Positions 35,130 through 44,745 of a DNA stretch of 64,000 nt are shown here, in pieces. The translations under genes were made by a program, and so were the position numbers. Origin of the DNA: Maribacter litoralis (GTDB taxonomy: Bacteria; Bacteroidota; Bacteroidia; Flavobacteriales; Flavobacteriaceae). Location: positions 1 through 64,000 of the forward strand of contig NZ_QCZD01000008.1 in NCBI RefSeq assembly GCF_003075045.1, read 5' to 3'. Under the pieces are notes generated by a model that saw only the letters and a list, made by a program, of their open reading frames with translations, had not been told where the DNA came from and made no database searches. Every line of letters begins with the position of its first letter. Position 1 is the stretch's first letter.

Positions 35130-36209
35130 ATGAATAAAAATTATTACGCCGTTTTAATGGCTGGAGGAGTAGGATCTAGATTTTGGCCAATTAGTACAAG
35201 TGAGAACCCAAAACAATTTCATGATATGTTGGGTACAGGTGATACGCTTATACAGAAAACATTTCAAAGGTTGAATAAATTTGTGCCTACGGAAAATATT
35301 TTGATTCTTACCAATGAGCGTTATAATGATTTAGTTTTGGAGCAGTTGCCAATGGTAAAACAAGAACAAGTTGTTCTTGAGCCTGCAATGAGAAATACGG
35401 CACCATGTATTTTATATGCGGCATTGAAAATTCAAAAAATGAATGAAGATGCGGTAATGATCGTTGCTCCAAGTGACCACTGGATCGAAGATGAAGAGGC
35501 TTTTGCCAAAGATGTAACGGCATGTTTTAAAAAATGCGAAAGCGAAGATGTATTATGTACCTTGGGTATAAAACCGTCTTTTCCAAATACAGGTTTTGGT
35601 TATATAGAATACAACAAGAAAGATACGGCTCCTATAAAAAAAGTAAATCAGTTTAGAGAGAAGCCAGATTATGAAACAGCAAAAGATTTTTTAGCACAAG
35701 GCAATTTTCTATGGAATGCCGGTATATTCATGTGGAGTGCCAAAACTATAGTGAACGCATTTCAAAATTTTCAACCTAAGCAATATGCATTGTTTAGAGA
35801 CGGTTTAGTGTGCTATAATACTGATGACGAGAAGAAGTTTATATCTGAGAACTATCCTAAGGCTGAGAATATTTCTATTGATTATGCAATTTTAGAAAAC
35901 TCTGAAGCAATTTATGTAAAAGAAGCTACATTTGATTGGAATGATTTAGGTACATGGGGTTCTTTATACGATAAGTTGGATAAAGACGAAAACAATAATG
36001 CGGTTGTCAACTCGAAAGTACTGGTAGAAGATGCTAGCGGAAATATGATCAGGTCCAAAGCCGGAAAGGTTGTCGTTGTTGACGGACTAAATGATTATAT
36101 TATAGTTGATAAAGATGAAGTTCTATTAATTTATCCTAAGACAAAAGAACAAGATATCAAACAGGTTTTAAATAAGGTAAAAGATACCTTCGGTGATGAA
36201 TTCGCTTAA
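35130..36209 (+). CDS. manC: mannose-1-phosphate guanylyltransferase
   Basis: 359 aa. Makes GDP-mannose from GTP and mannose 1-phosphate for surface glycans. The nucleotide-binding signature MAGGVGSRFWPIS (10-22) followed by PKQF is intact, as are APSDHWI (about 112-118) and the FREKPD motif (about 173-178). It is the short form without the C-terminal isomerase domain. Last but one gene of a tight rightward cluster. An alternative symbol is manB, depending on naming scheme. Confidence 0.92.
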   Translation: MNKNYYAVLMAGGVGSRFWPISTSENPKQFHDMLGTGDTLIQKTFQRLNKFVPTENILILTNERYNDLVLEQLPMVKQEQVVLEPAMRNTAPCILYAALKIQKMNEDAVMIVAPSDHWIEDEEAFAKDVTACFKKCESEDVLCTLGIKPSFPNTGFGYIEYNKKDTAPIKKVNQFREKPDYETAKDFLAQGNFLWNAGIFMWSAKTIVNAFQNFQPKQYALFRDGLVCYNTDDEKKFISENYPKAENISIDYAILENSEAIYVKEATFDWNDLGTWGSLYDKLDKDENNNAVVNSKVLVEDASGNMIRSKAGKVVVVDGLNDYIIVDKDEVLLIYPKTKEQDIKQVLNKVKDTFGDEFA

Positions 36210-36211
36210 AT

Positions 36212-37681
36212 ATGGAGAACAATCTTAATCAAGATAATATTACCCCAACCAGTAACGAAGGTGGTGGAGGTGATGAAGTGAAAAAAGACTTTCAAGGTCT
36301 TTTAGGTAGTGTAAAAAAGTTCCTTTCTGAGTTGTTGGATATTAGAACCAACACCGATCAGCAGGCAACAAAAGAAGCTATTATTGCCGATATTCCATTT
36401 AAGGGGCACACATCTTGGATTTTGATCTGTTCTATATTTATTGCATCTATAGGGTTAAATGCCAACTCTACTGCCGTTGTCATCGGTGCCATGTTAATAT
36501 CACCACTTATGGGTCCTATTTTAGGAATAGGAATGTCCGTTGCAATTAATGATATCGATACCTTAAAAAGATCATTAAAGAACTTTGCCGTAATGGTGGT
36601 TCTGAGTGTTATAACAGCTTATTTATTTTATCGTTTTTTTCCTTTAAGGGATGAGTCTTCAGAACTTTTAGCGAGAACAGAACCAGATATTAGAGATGTG
36701 TTGATCGCTTTCTTTGGTGGTTTGGCACTGGTAATTGCACGTGCAAAAAAAGGTACTATTGCCAGCGTAATTTTTGGTGTGGCTATTGCTACTGCCTTAA
36801 TGCCGCCATTGTGTACAGTTGGTTTTGGTTTGGCTATTGGTAATTGGGGTTATGCATCTGGTGCAATGTACCTCTTTATTATTAATACAATTTTTATAGC
36901 ATTGGCAACCTTTTTGGTCATAAAACTTTTACGTTTTCCAATGGTGCGCTATGTTAACTCACAGCGAAGAAAACTAATAGCTAGGTTAGCCTCCTTATTG
37001 GCAATATTGGTCATGATACCTGCAGGTTTTACGTTTTATAATGTTTTTAAAAAGTCATTGTTCAATAGGGATGCAGAAGCCTTCATCACTGAAAAAATTG
37101 AGCCTTATCAGTTTGCTGGCGAAGGTAAATTCTTAAAAGATTTTAGTGAGGTGGTCTATAATGATGAGGGTAACTCAAAAATCGAGTTATTTTTTATGGG
37201 GAATGATGGGATACCTGATAATGTAATCGCTACTTGGCGAAATCAGATGTCTGAATATAAACAACTTTCAGATGTTGAGCTTGCTGTGGTACAAGGGTCT
37301 AGAAGTGAAGAAGCGAATGAACTTAAGTATGTAAACGAGTTGTACGAGTCTCAAAAGAGTATTTTAACCAGTAAGGATGAGAAAATACAGCTTTTAGAAA
37401 ATGAACTGATGCGTTTAAATCAGATATCTTCTAATCAAATTCCTTTCAAGGAAATTAGTCTTGAGGCTAAGACAAATTACGAGAATTTAGAGCGATTGGG
37501 TTATGCTTATTTAATTTCGACAGATTTCACGAAAACTGATAGTATTCCTTTGTTCGAAGTTACTTGGAAAAAAGAAGCTAAAAGAGCAGAAACGGTTAAG
37601 GATATGTCTAAACTTCAAGAATGGTTAAGACTTAGGTTGAATAATAAGAATATTCAGATTAAGGAAATGCCCAAAGACTAG
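36212..37681 (+). CDS. DUF389 membrane protein
   Basis: 489 aa. Five or so membrane helices (about 60-270) with the family-typical VIGAMLISPLMGPILGIGMS (core at about 90-106) and ATALMPPLCTVGFGLAIGNW segments. A long hydrophilic C-terminal part (about 285-489) includes a coiled-coil stretch near 385-410. DUF389 proteins occur in many bacteria and are thought to be channel- or transporter-like; no function is established. The stop codon shares CTAG with the stop of the convergent ABC ATPase gene. Confidence 0.85.
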   Translation: MENNLNQDNITPTSNEGGGGDEVKKDFQGLLGSVKKFLSELLDIRTNTDQQATKEAIIADIPFKGHTSWILICSIFIASIGLNANSTAVVIGAMLISPLMGPILGIGMSVAINDIDTLKRSLKNFAVMVVLSVITAYLFYRFFPLRDESSELLARTEPDIRDVLIAFFGGLALVIARAKKGTIASVIFGVAIATALMPPLCTVGFGLAIGNWGYASGAMYLFIINTIFIALATFLVIKLLRFPMVRYVNSQRRKLIARLASLLAILVMIPAGFTFYNVFKKSLFNRDAEAFITEKIEPYQFAGEGKFLKDFSEVVYNDEGNSKIELFFMGNDGIPDNVIATWRNQMSEYKQLSDVELAVVQGSRSEEANELKYVNELYESQKSILTSKDEKIQLLENELMRLNQISSNQIPFKEISLEAKTNYENLERLGYAYLISTDFTKTDSIPLFEVTWKKEAKRAETVKDMSKLQEWLRLRLNNKNIQIKEMPKD

Positions 37682-38445
37682 TTTTGTTCTTGAATGTACA
37701 TTTGACGTACCTTTTTAAAGAGATCAGATGAGTATACAAAATTGGTAACCGATTCATTATCAGTCTTAAAAATTTCATTTTTAGTGCCCTCCCATTCTAG
37801 AAGTCCGTCTTTTAAGAAAATAATCTTCTCGCCAATTTGCATAACCGAGTTCATATCATGCGTATTGATTACGGTAGTGATATTATATTCTTCGGTAATT
37901 TCTTTAATTAAATTATCTATAAGAATAGCAGTTTTGGGATCAAGGCCAGAATTAGGTTCGTCACAAAAAAGATATTTCGGATTCATTACAATTGCACGGG
38001 CTATAGCTACACGTTTTTGCATACCACCAGATATTTCTGAGGGGAATTTGTGATGTGCATCTACCAGGTTTACTCTTTTTAAAACCGTATTTACCCTTTC
38101 TTGCATTTCAGACTTCGATTGATTTGTAAACATCTCTAAAGGAAACATTACATTACCTTCAACCGTCATACTATCAAATAGAGCACTGCCTTGAAAAACC
38201 ATACCCATTTCTTGACGTAAATCGCGCTTTTCGTCATCGGTATGATCTGCATATAATTTTCCATCGTAAGCTATACCACCTTCTTCGGGCTCGAAAAGAC
38301 CTAAGAGACATTTTAAAAATACCGTTTTACCAGAACCACTCTGACCAATGATCAAATTGGTTTTTCCTTTTTCAAAAGTGGTAGAAATACCTTTAAGGAT
38401 ATGAGCATCGCCAAAAGATTTGTGTATGTTTTGTACGTCTATCAT
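37678..38445 (-). CDS. mlaF: MlaF-type ABC transporter ATP-binding protein
   Basis: 255 aa from the ATG at 38445, which overlaps the stop of the permease gene (TAATG). A longer frame reaching 38505 exists but adds residues unlike the family. Walker A is GQSGSGKT (34-41), the signature SGGMQKR (about 139-145) and Walker B YLFCDEP (about 158-164). Together with the MlaE permease it should drive phospholipid transport between the two membranes. The periplasmic MlaD lipid-binding subunit is not encoded next to it. Confidence 0.88.
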   Translation of the reverse strand: MIDVQNIHKSFGDAHILKGISTTFEKGKTNLIIGQSGSGKTVFLKCLLGLFEPEEGGIAYDGKLYADHTDDEKRDLRQEMGMVFQGSALFDSMTVEGNVMFPLEMFTNQSKSEMQERVNTVLKRVNLVDAHHKFPSEISGGMQKRVAIARAIVMNPKYLFCDEPNSGLDPKTAILIDNLIKEITEEYNITTVINTHDMNSVMQIGEKIIFLKDGLLEWEGTKNEIFKTDNESVTNFVYSSDLFKKVRQMYIQEQN

Positions 38446-39182
38446 TATCCTAATAAAAGTTGGGTTAATATGTAGTTTAAAATAATAATCACAACACTCG
38501 TCCATACGAACGATGTAGTACTTGCTTTACCTACTTCCAATGCTCCACCCTTCATATAAAAACCATGAAATGAAGGTACGGTGGCAATAACAAAAGCAAA
38601 AATTAAAGTTTTGACAAATGCATACGCTATGTGAAATGGAACAAAGTCAGATTGTAATCCCGTATTAAAATCTTCGCTCGTTAAGAATCCTCCAAAAACA
38701 CCTGCCATCCATCCACCGAAAATTCCAACGTACATTGAAATTGCAATGGCAAAAGGGTAAAATAACATTGCAATTATTTTTGGAAAAACTAAGTAGTTCA
38801 AAGAATTAACACCCATAACTTCTAAAGCATCTATCTGCTCCGTTACACGCATTGTACCAATACTTGAGGTAATATATGATCCCACCTTACCGGCCATAAT
38901 TATGGAAACAAAAGTTGGGGCAAATTCTAAAATAACCGATTGCCTTGTAGCGAAACCAATTAAATTTCGTGGTATTAATGGGTTGGTGAGATTAAGTGCT
39001 GTTTGTATGGCTACAACGGCACCAATAAAAAAGGAAATAAATATGATGATACCTAAAGAGCTAAAAATTAGTTCATCTATTTCCTTGAATATAAGAGACC
39101 TCATTATTCTCCATTTCGTAGGCTTTTTAAAAACCTCACGGATCATAATGGCATAGCTTCCTATAGATGCTAAATAGTTCAT
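38445..39182 (-). CDS. mlaE: MlaE-family ABC transporter permease
   Basis: 245 aa with about five to six membrane segments. The family hallmark IDALEVMGVNSLNYLVFPKIIAM (starting near residue 137) and the PTFVSIIMAGKVGSYITSSIGTM stretch are clear. It forms the membrane channel of the Mla lipid transporter. First gene of a two-gene operon with the ATPase. Confidence 0.9.
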   Translation of the reverse strand: MNYLASIGSYAIMIREVFKKPTKWRIMRSLIFKEIDELIFSSLGIIIFISFFIGAVVAIQTALNLTNPLIPRNLIGFATRQSVILEFAPTFVSIIMAGKVGSYITSSIGTMRVTEQIDALEVMGVNSLNYLVFPKIIAMLFYPFAIAISMYVGIFGGWMAGVFGGFLTSEDFNTGLQSDFVPFHIAYAFVKTLIFAFVIATVPSFHGFYMKGGALEVGKASTTSFVWTSVVIIILNYILTQLLLG

Positions 39183-39267
39183 TTATTAAAAATAAAAATC
39201 TTACCGTAAAAATAACAATAAAGGACCTGATTTAACCTCGGTTTAATCTTTAAAGAGGTAAATTATT

Positions 39268-39275
39268 TACATTTG
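39268..39275 (+). promoter_or_regulatory. -7 promoter element of the phosphatase gene
   Basis: TACATTTG fits TAnnTTTG and lies 18 bases before the ATG at 39294. It overlaps the upstream TTG that a naive caller could use as a start, which argues against that start. Confidence 0.55.
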
Positions 39276-39293
39276 TGCTTCAATCTAACACGA

Positions 39294-40967
39294 ATGAAAA
39301 TGAAAAAATATTTTATTACTTCCTTATTTGTCGGAACCTTATTGGTAGCGAGCGGCTTAACCGCACAAAAGAAGAATAAAGACAATGTAAGTGATGATTT
39401 GTTAAGGGTGAAACCTAAATTAGTTGTAGGCGTAGTAGTGGATCAAATGCGATATGATTACCTAACACGATTTTATGATCAATTTGGCGATGACGGATTT
39501 AAAAGATTGGTTGAAGAAGGTTTCAATTGCAAAAACAATCATTTTAACTATGCACCTACAAGTACAGGTCCTGGGCACACCTCTGTATATACCGGTACAT
39601 CACCATCTGTACATGGTATAATTGGAAATAATTGGTATGATAAAGAAACCGATACTAGCGTATATTGTGCTAGTGATGATACATACTCATCTGTAGGGAC
39701 AACTGCAAATGCGGGTAAAATGTCTCCACATAGAATGACGGTGACCACCATAACGGATGAATTACGATTACATACGCAAATGCAAGGGAAAACAATAGCT
39801 ATTGCATTAAAAGATAGGGGTGCGGTATTACCTGGTGGACATACCGCCAACGCAGCATATTGGTTTCATGGAGCCGATGAAGGTAAGTGGATAACAAGCA
39901 CATTCTATATGGATCAATTGCCTAAATGGGTAAGTGATTTTAATGCATCTGGTAAAGCGCAATCATATAAAAGAGAATGGAATACCTTAAGGGATATTAG
40001 TGAGTATAAGGAAAGCGGAACCGATAACAACCTATTTGAAGGTAAATTTGATGGAGAAAACGCTACTTCATTTCCTCACAAACCGGCTGAGCTGTTAGAT
40101 AAGACCAAAAGTTTTGATATTATAAAAGCAACTCCATTTGGAAATTCATTGACTACAGATTTTGCTATTGAGGCATTAAAACAAGAAAGATTAGGCACAG
40201 ATGATATCACCGATTTTTTAGCTGTAAGTTTTTCAAGCACCGATTATGTTGGACATATGTTTGGTGTTAATTCTAAAGAAATTCAAGACACCTACTTAAG
40301 GCTAGATGAAGATATTGCTAGATTGTTCAAAGCCTTGGATAAAAATGTGGGAGAAGGGGAGTACACAATGTTCTTAACCGCGGATCATGGTGCTGTTGAG
40401 GTACCTACTTATTTAAAGAGTGAAAAAATACCATCTGGTTATGTTGATACAGCTGCGAACAAAAAGAGGTTAAACGAATTTTTGCAGTATAAATATAGCA
40501 CAGTAGATATAGTTAAAAATTACTCTAATGATCAAATCTTCTTAGATCATAAAATTATAAAGAATCTAGATCTTAGCTTGGCAGAGGTACAAGTTGAAAT
40601 TGCTCAAGAGGTATTGGGTTATGATGCTATTGATAGAGTGTATACTGCGAATCAAATGTGGAGTAATAATTATACATCTGGTATACCGTATATTTTACAA
40701 AATGGTTACAATCAAAAAAGATCCGGTGACGTATTGATAGTTTTAAAGCCAGGATATATTTCTTATAGCTCAACGGGGTCTACTCATGGGTCGCCTCAAA
40801 TTTATGATACACATGCCCCATTATTGTTTTATGGTAAGGGGGTAAAAGCAGGTTCAACGATTAATAGAACAGAAATTCCTGATATTGCTCCTACAATATC
40901 GGCATTGTTAGGTATTTCTTTTCCAAATGGAACTACTGGAAAGCCTATAACTGAGGTATTAAAATAA
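39294..40967 (+). CDS. PafA-like alkaline phosphatase
   Basis: 557 aa from the ATG at 39294; a longer frame opening at a TTG at 39273 would begin inside the promoter. Signal peptide ending near LTAQ (about residue 25). Alkaline phosphatase superfamily: metal ligand Asp50 (VVDQMRYDY), the nucleophile Thr within APTSTGPGH (about 87-95), FSSTDYVGHMFG (near 320), TADHGAVEVP (near 364) and a late STHGSPQ (near 492). Close to the phosphate-irrepressible PafA enzymes of flavobacteria, which release phosphate from organic esters in the periplasm. murI follows after one base. Confidence 0.9.
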   Translation: MKMKKYFITSLFVGTLLVASGLTAQKKNKDNVSDDLLRVKPKLVVGVVVDQMRYDYLTRFYDQFGDDGFKRLVEEGFNCKNNHFNYAPTSTGPGHTSVYTGTSPSVHGIIGNNWYDKETDTSVYCASDDTYSSVGTTANAGKMSPHRMTVTTITDELRLHTQMQGKTIAIALKDRGAVLPGGHTANAAYWFHGADEGKWITSTFYMDQLPKWVSDFNASGKAQSYKREWNTLRDISEYKESGTDNNLFEGKFDGENATSFPHKPAELLDKTKSFDIIKATPFGNSLTTDFAIEALKQERLGTDDITDFLAVSFSSTDYVGHMFGVNSKEIQDTYLRLDEDIARLFKALDKNVGEGEYTMFLTADHGAVEVPTYLKSEKIPSGYVDTAANKKRLNEFLQYKYSTVDIVKNYSNDQIFLDHKIIKNLDLSLAEVQVEIAQEVLGYDAIDRVYTANQMWSNNYTSGIPYILQNGYNQKRSGDVLIVLKPGYISYSSTGSTHGSPQIYDTHAPLLFYGKGVKAGSTINRTEIPDIAPTISALLGISFPNGTTGKPITEVLK

Positions 40968-40968
40968 T

Positions 40969-41757
40969 ATGGATGATAGGCGTATAGGTATTTTTGACTC
41001 GGGAATCGGAGGAACATCTATTTGGGGTGAAATTCAAGAACTTTTGCCACATGAAAGTTGTATTTATTTGGCAGATAGCAAGAATGCTCCATATGGCGAG
41101 AAATCTGAGGAGCGTATTTTAGAGCTTAGCATCAAAAATACAGAATACTTATTGAACAAAGATTGTAAGCTAATTGTCGTTGCCTGTAATACGGCAACGA
41201 CAAATGCCATATCCTATTTAAGAACAAACTACCATGTACCATTTATTGGCATCGAACCTGCGATAAAACCAGCAGCTATTAATACCAAGTCTAAAATTAT
41301 TGGAATCTTGGCCACTAAAGGAACTTTGTCTAGCAGTTTATTTCATAGCACCTCAAAAAACCATGCAGCGGGCATTACTGTTATTGAACAAAGAGGCACG
41401 GGGTTAGTTGAAATGATCGAAAATGGTCAATTGGAAAGTACAGAGCTTTATCTTCTTTTAGAAAGTTATATTAAGCCAATGCTAGATCAAGGTATGGATT
41501 ACCTTGTCTTGGGCTGTACGCATTACCCATATCTAATTCCTCTTTTGAGAAAAATGTTGCCAGAACACGTTACCGTTATAGATTCTGGTGAAGCTGTTGC
41601 TAGGCAAACTAAATCTGTGTTAGAAAATAATAACTTGCGAACAACAGCTACAAAAATAGGTTCTCATCAATTTTATACTAATGGAGATGAAGAGGTACTT
41701 TCAAAAATTTTAAAAAAATCAGACGCAGTATATTCTGTGCTCTCTAGAGATTTTTAA
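40969..41757 (+). CDS. murI: glutamate racemase
   Basis: 262 aa. Converts L- to D-glutamate for peptidoglycan. Both active-site cysteines are visible: VACNTATTNA (near 70) and LGCTHYPYL (near 183), as are the N-terminal IFDSGIGG (5-12) and YLADSKNAPYGEK (about 35-47). The 3' end overlaps the convergent folA by 14 bp, leaving no room for terminators. Confidence 0.95.
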   Translation: MDDRRIGIFDSGIGGTSIWGEIQELLPHESCIYLADSKNAPYGEKSEERILELSIKNTEYLLNKDCKLIVVACNTATTNAISYLRTNYHVPFIGIEPAIKPAAINTKSKIIGILATKGTLSSSLFHSTSKNHAAGITVIEQRGTGLVEMIENGQLESTELYLLLESYIKPMLDQGMDYLVLGCTHYPYLIPLLRKMLPEHVTVIDSGEAVARQTKSVLENNNLRTTATKIGSHQFYTNGDEEVLSKILKKSDAVYSVLSRDF

Positions 41758-42259
41758 GGGCGTCATCCTTTTTCACATAGGTTAAATATGTAAAAGAAAG
41801 GTCGTGTTTTTCGTCTACAGGGTGAAATTCCTGTGTGGTCAACATCCAGTAATTTTCATCAATTTCTGGAAAGAATGTATCTGCATCTTCAAAAACACCA
41901 TGTACACGTGTTAGCTCTATTTTATCAGATTTCTTTTCGCCTTGTTTATAGATTTCGCCGCCACCAATGATAAATGCAATTTCATTTTTTACAAGATCAA
42001 TGGCTTCATCTAAAGAGTGAACTACAATACATTCGTCATATTCAGTGCTGTACTCTTTATCTCTTGTTATAATGATGTGGGTTCTGTTGGGTAATGGTTT
42101 AGGGAAACTTTCATACGTTTTTCTGCCCATAATTATTTTGTGGCCAGAAGTTAATCTTTTAAAACGTTTAAAGTCGTCTGGCAAATGCCAAAGTAAATTA
42201 TTGTCTTTGCCCAAGGCATTGTTTTCTGCCGCTGCAGCTATCATTATAAGTGTTCTCAA
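41744..42259 (-). CDS. folA: dihydrofolate reductase
   Basis: 171 aa. Reduces dihydrofolate to tetrahydrofolate with NADPH. GKDNNLLWHLPDDFKRFK (18-35) holds the substrate-binding Asp; MGRKTYES and the C-terminal TFFPEI are typical. The start is a TTG that overlaps the stop of the upstream gene (TTGA), implying coupled translation. An internal ATG at residue 6 would cut into the first beta strand, so I prefer the TTG. Confidence 0.93.
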   Translation of the reverse strand: MRTLIMIAAAAENNALGKDNNLLWHLPDDFKRFKRLTSGHKIIMGRKTYESFPKPLPNRTHIIITRDKEYSTEYDECIVVHSLDEAIDLVKNEIAFIIGGGEIYKQGEKKSDKIELTRVHGVFEDADTFFPEIDENYWMLTTQEFHPVDEKHDLSFTYLTYVKKDDALKNL

Positions 42260-42687
42260 TGCAATTTTTTTTTAGGTTCAATTTCCAAAGCTGTAGGAAG
42301 TGGCATTTCTTCTTCAATTTCCTTTTCCATTTTAGAAATACGTTGCTTTTGTTTTTCCACTAGTTTTTCACGTTGAGAACGTTCCCAATCCTTATCCATA
42401 AATTTATTGGTGATAAATACATTGAAAACATGTAAGACAAATAAAAAGCCCCAAAAAGTAATTGCCCAAACAAACCAGTTATATTCTTGCCCGTATTTTA
42501 GTATTTTATTTATCAGTACCAAAAAGACACTACCTACCAAAAAGATTACGAAATGAGTATAAAGTCGCTTTTTTTGACGTACTCTTTTTTGAGCATGTTC
42601 TAACAGCTCATGTTGCTCTAAATCTAATTTGGAGGTGTTTTTATTTCTAGAAAACATACTCTTCCTATCTTTGATATAAAGATACAT
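42256..42687 (-). CDS. 2TM domain-containing membrane protein
   Basis: 143 aa, or 133 aa if it starts at the in-frame ATG at 42657, which follows a GGAAGAG stretch. A basic helix precedes two membrane segments (about 46-63 and 72-90), followed by a charged, Lys/Glu-rich C-terminal tail. This matches the 2TM domain found widely in Bacteroidota and of unknown function. Upstream partner of folA in a two-gene operon with overlapping stop and start. Confidence 0.75.
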   Translation of the reverse strand: MYLYIKDRKSMFSRNKNTSKLDLEQHELLEHAQKRVRQKKRLYTHFVIFLVGSVFLVLINKILKYGQEYNWFVWAITFWGFLFVLHVFNVFITNKFMDKDWERSQREKLVEKQKQRISKMEKEIEEEMPLPTALEIEPKKKLH

Positions 42688-42711
42688 GAATTGTATTATA
42701 CCCTATAACCC

Positions 42712-43794
42712 ATGGAAAAAATTAGAAAAGAATTTCCCGTTTTAAGAAAAGGAATTTATGCGAATACAGCAGTGTACGGACCATTATATGATTCTTTGTT
42801 AGATTGGCGACAAGAACATGATTTAGATTTTTTACTGTATGGTAGTGATATGCGTGAGAAATCATTAAAGGTCATTTCAGAAACACGTTCTGCGGTTGGC
42901 AGCTTTTTTAATTGTAAACGAGAGAACGTGGCCTTGGTCAGTAATTTTTCTTCGGCACTCAATGTTTTTTTAGAAGGCTTAGCTGTTGAGAAGAAAGTGT
43001 TGCTTATAGAAAATGATTACCCTTCCCTAAATTGGAGTTTTGAAAAAAGGGGATTTGACATAACGTATGTTCCAACGTCCGTAAAGTTAGAACAGCAAAT
43101 TCTTGAAGTGGTCAAGAGTTCAAAGATTGATGTTTTGGCATTTAGTCTTGTACAGTGGCTAGATGGTTTTGCTATAGAACTTGATTTTCTAAAAGATTTA
43201 AAAAAGCAGTTTCCAGAACTTATTATTATAGCCGATGGCACTCAGTTCTGTGGTAGTACTAATTTTGATTTTGATAATTCGGGTATCGATGTATTGGGTG
43301 CTAGTGCCTATAAGTGGCTATTGGCAGGCTATGGAAATGGTTTTATGTTGTTCTCTGATGAAATTAAGGATAAAATCAGTTTGAATTCTATTGGTTTCAA
43401 CGCCGCTGATGGAAATTATGAAAAAAAGGACGCAATTAGGTTCGCAAAACAATTTGAGCCTGGTCATCTTCCCTCATTGAATTTTGGTAGTTTAAAGTTT
43501 TCCATTGAATTTTTTCAGAGAATTGGTATGGATAAAATTACCGAGCATAATAAAAAACTATCGGTAAAGGCCAAGGCTGAATTTGAAAAATTAGGTCTAT
43601 TGTCCGATCAGATAGTAGAGAGAAAAAAGCATAGTACTATTTTTAATATCAAGGCAAACGAAGCTACTTTTCAAAAATTAAAAGACAATGATGTATTCTG
43701 TGCACAGCGAGGTGATGGTGTGCGTTTAAGCTTTCATTTTTATAATACAATTGCTGAAATAGATGCGATAGTAAAAATTTTAAAAGAAGAATAA
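42712..43794 (+). CDS. class V aminotransferase family protein
   Basis: 360 aa. PLP-dependent fold type I enzyme. The PLP lysine is in GASAYKWLLAGYGNGF (near residue 205), and IADGTQFCG (near 177) supplies the cofactor Asp. Related to cysteine desulfurases and isopenicillin-N epimerase-like enzymes, but it lacks the mobile-loop cysteine of desulfurases, so that activity is doubtful. The substrate cannot be told. Stand-alone gene divergent from the 2TM-folA pair. Confidence 0.82.
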   Translation: MEKIRKEFPVLRKGIYANTAVYGPLYDSLLDWRQEHDLDFLLYGSDMREKSLKVISETRSAVGSFFNCKRENVALVSNFSSALNVFLEGLAVEKKVLLIENDYPSLNWSFEKRGFDITYVPTSVKLEQQILEVVKSSKIDVLAFSLVQWLDGFAIELDFLKDLKKQFPELIIIADGTQFCGSTNFDFDNSGIDVLGASAYKWLLAGYGNGFMLFSDEIKDKISLNSIGFNAADGNYEKKDAIRFAKQFEPGHLPSLNFGSLKFSIEFFQRIGMDKITEHNKKLSVKAKAEFEKLGLLSDQIVERKKHSTIFNIKANEATFQKLKDNDVFCAQRGDGVRLSFHFYNTIAEIDAIVKILKEE

Positions 43795-43885
43795 TATAGA
43801 TTATTAATAAAGTAATTTTGTAGGATTTTTTTTCATTCTTGGTTTCTAAAAGGTATAAATAATAAGGATTTGATAAAAATATCTT

Positions 43886-43922
43886 ACTCATTGGAAATGA
43901 GTAGTTTATTATGCTAGTTTTG
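43886..43922 (+). promoter_or_regulatory. promoter region of the CBM48 gene
   Basis: TAGTTTTG (43915-43922) fits the -7 consensus and stands 24 bases before the ATG. A small perfect inverted repeat, ACTCATT GGA AATGAGT (43886-43902), covers the expected -33 region. Confidence 0.5.
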
Positions 43923-43945
43923 CTTTAAATATTAAATTCATTATC

Positions 43946-44242
43946 ATGGCAATTGCAAAAAAATATTTAAAAACAAAACCAGTCTGTAAGGTTACTTTTA
44001 CAGTACCTGCGGACAATGCAAAAAAGGTAGCTGTAGTAGGTGATTTCAATAATTGGAATGCTAAAAAGAGTGCGTTGAAGAAACAAAAGAATGGTTTGTT
44101 TAAGGGTACTTTTGATCTGCCAAAAGAGAGTTCATATGAATTCAAATACATTGTTGATGGAGAATATATAAACGAAAGTGAAGCTGATCGTTACCAATGG
44201 AATGATTATGCAGGTTCTGAAAATGCAGTTTTAGAATTGTAA
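43946..44242 (+). CDS. small isoamylase N-terminal / CBM48-type protein
   Basis: 98 aa, a single early-set domain as in AMPK glycogen-binding modules. Marks are KVTFTVPADNAKKVAVVGDFNNWN (first part; core VGDFNNWN at about 31-38), GLFKGTFDLP and YEFKYIVDGEYINE. It has no signal peptide and no catalytic domain. Free-standing proteins of this type are common in flavobacteria and may bind storage glucan in the cytoplasm. A strong terminator follows. Confidence 0.85.
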   Translation: MAIAKKYLKTKPVCKVTFTVPADNAKKVAVVGDFNNWNAKKSALKKQKNGLFKGTFDLPKESSYEFKYIVDGEYINESEADRYQWNDYAGSENAVLEL

Positions 44243-44300
44243 GATTAGAACATAAAATAATTGATTGTCTCTAAATTGTGAAGACATTTTTAATTAATGG

Positions 44301-44336
44301 AAAAACCTGAGAAACTAGTTTCTCAGGTTTTTTTTG
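44301..44336 (+). terminator. terminator of the CBM48 gene
   Basis: Arms aaaaacctgagaaac and tttctcaggttttt around a three-base loop with further T residues. Both ends are homopolymeric, so it can act on either strand. Confidence 0.9.
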
Positions 44337-44745
44337 TGGTATGCTTTCAATTGAAATATCATACTATTTAAAGTAGAAAGTGTGTCTTTATCGCCATTGA
44401 CTATACCACATTTAAAATCATATCCGCCTTTTTGAAATGTTTAAGGAGTAAAGTAGGTTATATTTTTCTCACAAACCAATTAACACACATTCACAACAAC
44501 TTATAGTGTGTTGACCACATAAATTATTTTGTAGGAAAAGTATTACATATATTTGAAATGTAATTATTGGTGAATCCCCAAATTTTACCAAGAAAAAAGA
44601 TGAAGGTCATGCTAGTACAATAACAAAGAAATATACAATGTAAATATTGGTCGAAGTCCCAAAAGTCGGCTTATGTTCCACATTGTTTAAAGTGTCTTTG
44701 TCTTTTAAAAACCTATTTAAATAATAAACTTAACCTACGAATGCC
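44337..44745. other. accessory spacer with promoter and paired direct repeats
   Basis: No gene seen. An exact -7 match TATATTTG lies at 44548-44555, with TTTG at 44528-44531. Downstream, two related segments (about 44559-44583 and 44638-44664) share the frame TGTAA-TATTGGT-GAA-TCCC-AAA 79 bases apart. A transcript would have a leader of about 180 nt before the small lipoprotein gene. The meaning is unknown. Confidence 0.4.

Noticed and set aside
38446-38505. Upstream extension of the MlaF-type ATPase
   Set aside because: The extra 20 residues have no family similarity, and the ATG at 38445 overlaps the permease stop in a normal coupled arrangement.
39273-39293. TTG start for the PafA-like phosphatase
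   Set aside because: It falls inside the -7 promoter element; the ATG at 39294 begins a good signal peptide.
42712-43794. Cysteine desulfurase serving Fe-S assembly
   Set aside because: The fold and PLP lysine fit class V, but the catalytic loop cysteine is not evident and no suf or isc genes adjoin it.
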